From Amoebophrya sp. AT5.2 (lineage: Eukaryota > Sar > Dinophyceae > Syndiniales > Amoebophryaceae), in NCBI GenBank assembly GCA_005223375.1, contig RXOD01004210.1, forward strand, positions 1 through 26,007: DNA of 26,007 bases, written 5' to 3'. The translations under genes and the position numbers were made by a program. Within the stretch, counting starts at the first letter, position 1. Every line of letters starts with the position of its first letter. Below, one piece after another: positions 19,751 through 26,007 of this stretch. The notes under the pieces were generated by a model. That model was not told the origin of the DNA and did no database searches. It was given only the letters and a program-made list of their open reading frames with translations.

Positions 19751-20132
19751 TGCCGACACGCAGTTCTCCGTATTCAAAAGACCTGCTCGTGTCGCTCTGC
19801 TCCGGTGCCGCCGCCGGTCCTCGCGATCGTAGATCAGTTTCTGCTACAGAGGTCAATCGACAGAGACTCGGTGTCTGTGTAGCTGAACTAATTTCACGAA
19901 AAAAAAAAAAACTAATTTCACGAAAGAGCTTGGAACTACACTACAGTAAATACTTTATCGAAGGAGCGTCACCCAAACACTTAGTTCTACTCCCAATTGA
20001 AGGAGCTTTAGGTGTAGTCCGGCAACTACTATCGATTGAATAAGAAAATATCAGGGTGGGAGTTTTTCTTCATCGCCATCGCTCACTAGAATTCTGTAGG
20101 TCTGAGTCTGTATCTATTGTTGAAAAGACAGG
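19751..20132. other. Spacer before the sugar methyltransferase
   Basis: No gene supported. It carries the poly(A)-separated direct repeat at 19886-19925, and AT-rich sequence up to the next ATG. Confidence 0.5.
19886..19925. repeat. Direct repeat flanking a poly(A) run
   Basis: AACTAATTTCACGAAA occurs at 19886-19901 and 19910-19925, overlapping a run of 13 A (19899-19911). This could be a duplicated 24-bp unit with homopolymer growth, or a target duplication around an almost fully truncated retroposed poly(A) tail. Confidence 0.65.
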
Positions 20133-23064
20133 ATGCGAGGACTCTCGGCCTTCGCTTTCCTTCTCGTTTCGGGGTTCACAGCTTCCTTTGAAAAGGCCTT
20201 TCTTGCACGTGCTCTCTCCGTGAACGGGCAGCACCAGCAGTTTCACGACTACGACTTCGAGGCCACACAACCCCCACCTCACCCTCCTCCCCGCATGTAT
20301 TCTCAAGCCGACATCGCCGCGAACTTCGCGCAGCTCAACAGCGAGTATCGGACGTACCAGGCCGACGAGCGCCAGAAGGCCGCCAACTCCATCGACGAGG
20401 TCTGCGGGCCGGCGGGCCCGCCGCCGTTCTATCTGAAGGGGGAGGAACCGCGGGAGCAGTGGAAGCTGGCCGCTGGGGGAAGGGGAAGCGCGAGGGATTC
20501 CGGAGGAGGAAACAGTCAAAGGGAAAGAAGTGGCCGTGACGGGGCCACTTCTAGTAAAGAGGACGAAACGTCAGGGGTACAAAGGTGGTTGGCGGAGAAA
20601 TTGCACGGGACTCCGAAGCTGAAGCTGCTCGCCGACGCCGGCCTTCTGCCGCAGGACGAAGCTGCCGCCCGCACCGAGCTTTCGACGCACAAGGTGAAAA
20701 AGCTGGGCGACGCGTGCGTGGCATTAGCGGTACTGGAGGCAGCGATCGATGGCGCTGACGGTGGGGGTGCGGTTGAAGAAGAACGAGAGGGAGCTGGAGG
20801 GGCCGAGCGCGGCGGTTCTGCTGGTGACCACGACCGCAACCGAGAAACCACGATGGTTCTGTACGAGCAAGGACTATCGCTGTGGCGGGAACATTTCAGC
20901 AAGAGCCAGTACGCAGACCATCGGTGCAGACACTTCTTCCTCGCAAAGCAGCTGCAGAAGGACGCGGTGGCGTTCCGCATTAAGGCCGAAAAAAAATACG
21001 AATGCAGGGGCGCTTTCGACTTCGAATGTCGGACACACCTACTCAAGAGGACCAATAGAACTGCTTACTTCGCGAAGCCTGAAATAGGCTTCACTGTTTT
21101 TGCGGCTAGAGTAAAACCAAGGAACTAGGCACATCTCGTCGAGGAACCAAAAGTACCGAGAACGACCACTTTCAGGAAGGATCGATAGAGCCGGCGCTCC
21201 TGGCGTAGCAGTACTGCACTCGGACAAGAAACCGGGTCGCGGCGATCTAGATGGAAAGACCTCCGGATCTTCAACCAGTACAAATCCACTAATGCAGTAC
21301 CTCTCTCCACCATAATACATGATCTTTGTGCATGCAAGGACCCGAAAGTGCGCAGCAGTGTCGCTGCTTTCCTTCTCTTTAATCAAAAGTCCGCGAATGC
21401 AACGCTGTGGGAGAGCTACCGCGACAAGCTTCGGAACAAGTCCGGGAACGCAAATGCGGACGCCCGGACTCTCGCCTACTCCTCGTTTTACCAAACCGCC
21501 CTCGGCGCCAGCCCGGAGTGGGCCACCTCAAACCGCGACCTGCTCGAGCTCCAGTTGCACACTCCCCACCTCTTCCGCTGCTACTCGCGGTTGGCCTTCG
21601 TCCGCCCGCCCGTCTTCGTGTGGCCGGTGATGCTCTCCACGCAGGTCGCGCTAAGCAGGCTGCAGAACGACAAAAACATGTACTGGCAGAAGTGCTACAA
21701 GCACTTCCTGTACAACGAGGAGTACAACGAGGACGTCCGGGAAGACGGTGGGAGAAAAATTGATGATGGAAATAACCGACTTGTAGCTCCCGCGAAGAAA
21801 ACCACAATGGAGTACGCGATGGACAGCAGCTACGTCTTCGAGTACGAGGGAAGTGGGACGAGAAGTTATTTTCGCAAACTGCGGTTCGCGCGGGTGGACC
21901 AGCTGCAGCACCTCTCGGTCGTGAAGCACCTGATCACCGCAAAATTTCCTCGGTCACTCAACAAAAGCCCCCTCGGAGATAACGGGAACAGCGATTCGCG
22001 GCTGCTGCCGGACTTCGTCGAGCAGGTCGTCGAGTTTGGCGGCGGCACGGGCGAGCTGGTGGCGTTGGTGGCCGAGGAGGCAGCCTTCAATTCCGTACCC
22101 ATGCCGAGGTACGTGATCTACGACACACCGCCCATGCTGCACCTGCAGAAGTACTTCCTCCGCCTCTCCGGCTTTCCCGCAAGGCTGGCGGCAGCGGGAA
22201 GTTTGGCTTCTTCTGCGAGTACGCGTACGGATGTCGACCTGGACCGACGCCAGATTTGGCTCACGCCGTCCACGGTCTTCGATTCCGACTTGGAGCTCTT
22301 GAAGAAGGCCACCACGTCCGTGTCCGCCAACAAAACGCTGGTGGTCGGGTTCTACTCGCTGTCCGAGGCTCCGGCTGTGACCAGAAAACGCTTCCTGCAC
22401 GCTGTGTGGCCGCCCGCGGCGATCTACCTGCTGGTACTGAACAGCTTCGACAACATGAACTGTTACGGTGGAGGGGAAGATGAAAAACCCGATCGCAGTG
22501 CTGTCCTCTGCTGGGGGAATCAGTGGGACTCTTGTAGCTAGTATCCGGTGGCGTACGCGTACTAGCCACGCGGAACTACTGTCGTTGATATTATGTATGA
22601 CCTCCTCCTGGCATCTCTGGGGCTGTGATAAATTCCCGTCTGTGTGTCGTCTCTGATTCAAAATCAGATTTGGCCCCACGTTTGGTTTTCAGTTCTAGGT
22701 CTGCTACAGCTAGAATGGAACGGGTTTTTCATCGTTCCTGTAAAGCTGGAGCGAGGGAATCAAGGAGTTGAAGGCGGACTTCTTCGACAAGGAAAATTTC
22801 GAAACCTGCTGCTGGAGCATGGGCTGGTTCGGCCGCGACTTCGCGGAGTCCGCAAACAGCTACTACTTCATCGCCACGAGGAAGGACCTGGCGTTGGAGG
22901 TTAACAGGGATAGGGAGGAACTATCAGGGGAACGGGAAGACCTGCTGCGCTGCGACCCGGACATCGGGTGCAACGAAGGAACGCTGGTGCAGGAACTGTC
23001 GTCCTGCAGAGTGGAGTCGGAGGTGCCGCAGGTGGAAGACCACAGTTCCCGCGGCACGGTCTGA
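20133..23064 (+). CDS. Putative sugar O-methyltransferase with signal peptide, three exons
   Basis: Exons 20133-21110, 21390-22540 and 22746-23064 give 815 residues. The start MRGLSAFAFLLVSGFTASFE is a plausible signal peptide. Residues about 130-325 carry a low-complexity Gly/Glu/Arg-rich linker and a Cys-containing helical region. The enzymatic core in exon 2 has FVEQVVEFGGGTGELVALV (about 535-553), a SAM-binding E-x-G-G-G-x-G loop, then RYVIYDTPPMLHLQKYFLRL, matching the Y-h-h-x-D-x-P-x-h-x-x-L-Q-x-Y-x-L pattern of the putative sugar O-methyltransferase family (NanM-like), and LVVGFYSLSEA further on. Exon 3 adds WSMGWFGRDFAESANSYYF, probably the end of the same fold, then an acidic tail. 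The first intron has GTAAAA and a pyrimidine-rich AG; the second (GTATCC, 22541-22745) keeps phase but its acceptor could be a few bases later. It follows the FkbM gene, suggesting joint glycan methylation. Family call moderate to good; the N-terminal 330 residues are unassigned. Confidence 0.78.
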
Positions 23065-23453
23065 CTCGGATCCCTCGCCCTGATGCCGAACCGCTTACCG
23101 AGACCGATAGTGCTCAACAGACCACGCTGTCCTTCTATTGGAGTCCAATGCAGAATAGACAGCCAAGCAAATGACGGAAACAACCGAAGAACAACTCCGA
23201 GAAAAGTTGTATAAGCCATCTATGGCTCTCGACGGGCCGTACGCTTGGGCTCGGTTGCTGAGAATGCAGCGTTTGCTTTCGAGTACCCAAAGGGAAAGTC
23301 GATCGATAAGTGCCTGCGCAATGGGTGGATCTGAATCACAGTCACTCTGTAGTCTCTTTGGCTGAGCGTTACACTTACACCGCACGTACTTACGCAAAGC
23401 CGAGCTTAGGGTTAGTCCCATGAATCGAGCCTAAGTAAATCTATCGCAAGAAA
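23065..23453. other. Spacer with a small ORF
   Basis: A 64-codon ORF at 23171-23365 (starting MTETTEEQLREKLYK) lies here; no family, moderate codon use, could be a real short protein or chance. Otherwise I see nothing distinctive. Confidence 0.35.
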
Positions 23454-24980
23454 ATGCGCAGTCGCACCGCCCAGCAGCAGGCCCGTGGCGGTTCCTCATC
23501 ATCCTCCACCAGTCTCTCCTCTTCCCTCGCCCACAAGTTTCGCTTCACCTACATCACTCTACCGCTGAGTCTCATTCTCTCCGCCGTCTTCGTCTACTAC
23601 ACGCTGCAGAAATCCAAGAACCGCCGCCAGCAGTACGGCAACGAAGACCTATACATTAGATTTTGAATGAATTCATCTGTAGCACCATCTGTAGCAAAGC
23701 AAGCTCGTCTGCCCCTCTCTTTTATTGATGTCGTCGTTGGTGCAGCGAGATCAAGAGAATATGAATACCCACGACGGAAAAAGGGGCGAACACGGTAGCA
23801 CTTCGTCCGGCCGTTCCTGTGGGCACCGGATTGCTCGCCATCGACTGAATAGGGCCTCATGGCGAAGTGCCTCCTAGCAGGCATACATAGCCTTGCTACC
23901 GTTCCCCACCCGCAGTTCCTGTCTGTATATCCATCGGTGCCAGAAAACACATCTGAATGGTTCGCTGTAGGTTCTGCCCTGCGATACTGCTGGCTGATTT
24001 TGCTCCAGATGCCACGCCAGATGATCAATCCGACTCTAAATACGGCGGAGCCGACGATTATAGTACTAGTACCCGCTTCGAATTCGATTACAAGAACAGC
24101 GGCGGGAAGTACAACCGCGCTGGTGAGTACGGCAGCCCCGAGGAGCGGGAGCGGCGCGTCAAGCCGCACTTCTGGGTCCTCGAGGGTCCTCCGGAAGTGT
24201 CTTCCAGGGCTGGGAAACCGCGCGACGAGGGGGCGCAGCCGGGTGATCTGCTCACGGTGCGCGTGGAGTCGGTGGTCAACGCGGACTCCGGCGAAGAGGT
24301 GGTGCTGGGCGAGATCGACAAGAAGCAGTCCTTCAAGTTGAATCGAAATTATGCGCGCGAAAACCGACCAGGAGGCGAAGAAAAGTCTACTTGCGTCCGG
24401 CAGCAGAACCGGAAGGTGCACATCGGGTGTCTACCCTTTTTTAACAAGGCCATGGAAAAACTGAAATTCTGGTCCAGCGACCTTATCATCTGTATTGGGT
24501 AGTAGGAAGCGCGGAGAGGAGACCCTCCGCGAGCTCTCTCCATTGTCCAGTGATGGCCGCACTGAGAACCGAGGCCTATAGAATCAACAGCAAAATCGAA
24601 GCCGATTGTTCGTACCGCGAACAGGAGCCGCTCGGGCGCATTTAATTTATGGGAGTAGACCATAGCCCAGACACAGTCTAGCTAGACAAGGCCCAATCGA
24701 TAAAGCATATCGCGTCGCCGAGTTTTTTCGTTTTCCCAATATGGTCTCTAACTTTTTGGTCGACGCGGTTGGGGGCATGCGGGTGGGGGAGAAGCGGAAA
24801 ATCCTTGTGAAGCAGCACGACGGAGAGCTGGGTGGTAAGGGCGGGGTGATAAAAAAGAAGCAGAAGGCACTGGTGAAACTGACGCTTGAGGACCTCACGG
24901 ACGTGGCTGGGGGGACGACCGTGACCGACGTGGAAGAGGACGAGGAGGGTCTGGAGTGGGGGCTGGACGAGGAGCTGTGA
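23454..24980 (+). CDS. Divergent FKBP-like protein with N-terminal membrane segment, three exons
   Basis: FKBPs are prolyl cis-trans isomerases. Proposed exons 23454-23632, 23971-24336 and 24686-24980 give 279 residues in one phase. Exon 1 encodes a Ser-rich start and a membrane segment at about 31-52 (YITLPLSLILSAVFVYYTLQ), then a basic stretch. Exon 2 holds KPHFWVLEGPPEV and PGDLLTVRVESVV (from about 150), like the first FKBP strands. Exon 3 holds MVSNFLVDAVGGMRVGEKRK (201-220), the typical helix and G-M-x-x-G-E-x-R signature, then LGGKGG and ALVKLTLEDLTDV, the last strand. The usual active-site Trp at the helix start is Phe, and the Tyr of the A-Y-G loop is absent, so catalysis may be weak; an anchored chaperone is possible. 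The third exon's start and the link to exon 1 are inferred from phase only; exon 1 could alone encode a 70-residue membrane protein ending at 23666. Confidence 0.65.
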
Positions 24981-25013
24981 GCAAGAAGAAGCCGAGACGT
25001 CGGCTGCTTTTGC
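24981..25013 (+). other. Stem-loop immediately after the FKBP-like stop
   Basis: AGCCGA (24990-24995) and TCGGCT (25000-25005) pair around the 4-nt loop GACG. Further pairing of GCAAGAAG (24981-24988) with CTTTTGC (25007-25013), allowing one mismatch, a wobble and a bulge, extends the stem. It starts directly after the TGA. Confidence 0.45.
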
Positions 25014-25713
25014 AGTCACCCCTTTCTTCATTATGTAACCTGGAATCGATACTCAGACACGGATGGAATTGCAAAAGGAGACGAACATATGTCGCCGCTC
25101 CACCGCGCGGGCCCGGCGACGTGTGCTGATAAATGTATTCCTTGAGCAGGAGGCTCAACTAAATTTGTCCGCTGTGCGTTCGCGCGGTCGTGCTTGCGCT
25201 GTCGAATCGGTGATGGAATGTGGGTGTCCGAGGGATGCGCGATAGTCCAGGGACGTGCAGGAGGATTTGTTTTTTTTTGCGTTACTAACAGTCGCAGTTA
25301 CGGTGACTGTACGTGGTTTGGCTTTTATTAGGTAGAACAGTTTTCGTACAGAGGTGCCGCGCGCAATATTGCAGTGGACGAGAAGAAGCTGAAGCGTTCA
25401 GAAAGGTATTAAGTAAAACGCGCGGTTTCATAACTCAAAAAGAACGGCGTGAGAAAAAACAAGCCGATACGGCTCTGGCATCACGGGTACGACCGATGAT
25501 GACGTGAGAGAGCGCGAAAGAGCTAAACGAGGCGGGGTGACTAGCAAGATTATCATCAAAGGGCCCGGTGATCATGACGCCCGACTTCCCTTGTATCTAT
25601 TTGTTCCTGATGTTGATATTTATATATGCCCTCTTCATGCGTATGCGCCACGCAAACCGAACATCGGAAGCAAGAGCAGAATGGAGAATAGAAAGTGATG
25701 CCATATTATTACG
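25014..25713. other. Spacer before the right-edge gene
   Basis: No supported gene in 700 bp. Small ORFs at 25313-25507 and 25504-25698 have Arg/Lys-rich, non-distinctive products. No strong repeat seen. Confidence 0.4.
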
Positions 25714-26007
25714 ATGAGGCTCCGCTCCGCTTCCTCCGTGCCCCTCCTTCTCGTGCGGGAAATATACTTCCGTATATCGTTCACGGCTGCGGTTTGCCAA
25801 TTCGAGCTGCTCGGACGGCCGCGGTTTGCTTTCGCGAGTCTACAGCTCGGCCGTGCGGTGACGTGGCCGACGTCGAGGTGGCCTCCCTTGGTACTGGTTC
25901 CGGATTCCCCCCGCGGCGCTTCTTTCTCCTCCGCCCCAGCCCCACCTTCCGCAAGAACCGGCGCACATCAATTGGAGGAGTTTGTGGAAGCGCTCGGTCC
26001 TCGCGGC
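25714..26007 (+). CDS. Start of a probable gene, cut by the right edge
   Basis: From ATG 25714 the frame stays open for 98 codons to the end of the window, with G/C-ending codons like the confident genes. It starts MRLRSASSVPLLLVREIYF, a basic and hydrophobic N-terminus that could be a signal sequence, passes through a Ser/Pro/Ala-rich stretch and reaches HQLEEFVEALGPRG at the edge, which looks well folded. A second + frame (ATG 25699) is also open but less natural near the right end, and a 61-codon frame on the - strand is a probable shadow. Family unknown. Confidence 0.4.
   Translation, partial: MRLRSASSVPLLLVREIYFRISFTAAVCQFELLGRPRFAFASLQLGRAVTWPTSRWPPLVLVPDSPRGASFSSAPAPPSARTGAHQLEEFVEALGPRG

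Noticed and set aside
22515..22762. GGGAATCA repeat at both ends of the last sugar methyltransferase intron as a target duplication
   Set aside because: Joining at the repeat puts exon 3 in the wrong frame; the GTATCC donor at 22541 fits the phase.
1..26007. Bacterial-type features: operons, Shine-Dalgarno sites, CRISPR arrays, insertion sequences
   Set aside because: Genes are interrupted by introns and no such arrays or transposases were seen.

Overview
This looks like nuclear DNA of a unicellular eukaryote with intron-rich genes. Every gene I can support lies on the + strand, spacers are short to moderate, coding exons favour G/C-ending codons, and introns run from about 120 to 560 nt. 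Two introns have no usable GT/AG ends and instead have transposon-like ends (TTAA-tipped terminal inverted repeats inside a 5-bp target duplication). One-way gene clusters plus transposon-like, non-canonical introns are known from dinoflagellates, especially the parasitic syndinians (Amoebophrya type). That assignment is an inference; no rRNA or other marker gene is present.

Layout: (1) 328-1344 dUTPase, split by introner-like intron A. (2) 1345-2902 spacer with short repeats. (3) 2903-4618 P2X-type ATP-gated channel, four exons. (4) 4619-5149 spacer, then 5150-6529, an unrecognised ORF with a nuclease-like segment. (5) 6530-7396 spacer with inverted repeats. (6) 7397-10602, eight exons, a coiled-coil protein with two MATH-like modules. 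(7) 10603-14267, the largest gene-poor stretch. (8) 14268-16691, three exons, unrecognised membrane-anchored protein, followed by an orphan coding-like exon at 17232-17441. (9) 18066-19602 FkbM-type methyltransferase carrying introner-like intron B. (10) 20133-23064, three exons, putative sugar O-methyltransferase with a signal peptide. (11) 23454-24980 divergent FKBP-like protein with an N-terminal membrane segment. (12) 25714 to the right edge, the start of another probable gene.

The genes do not form an obvious pathway. FkbM and the sugar O-methyltransferase are neighbours, both have hydrophobic N-termini, and could both methylate glycans in the secretory pathway. The P2X receptor is the clearest signalling protein. 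The most interesting features are in gene architecture: two related TTAA-ended introners in different genes, a second set of GT-AG introns whose ends repeat an AGGT-type site, and inverted repeats just after several stop codons. Exon limits were worked out by hand from reading-phase consistency, splice signals and protein motifs; none has transcript support here.
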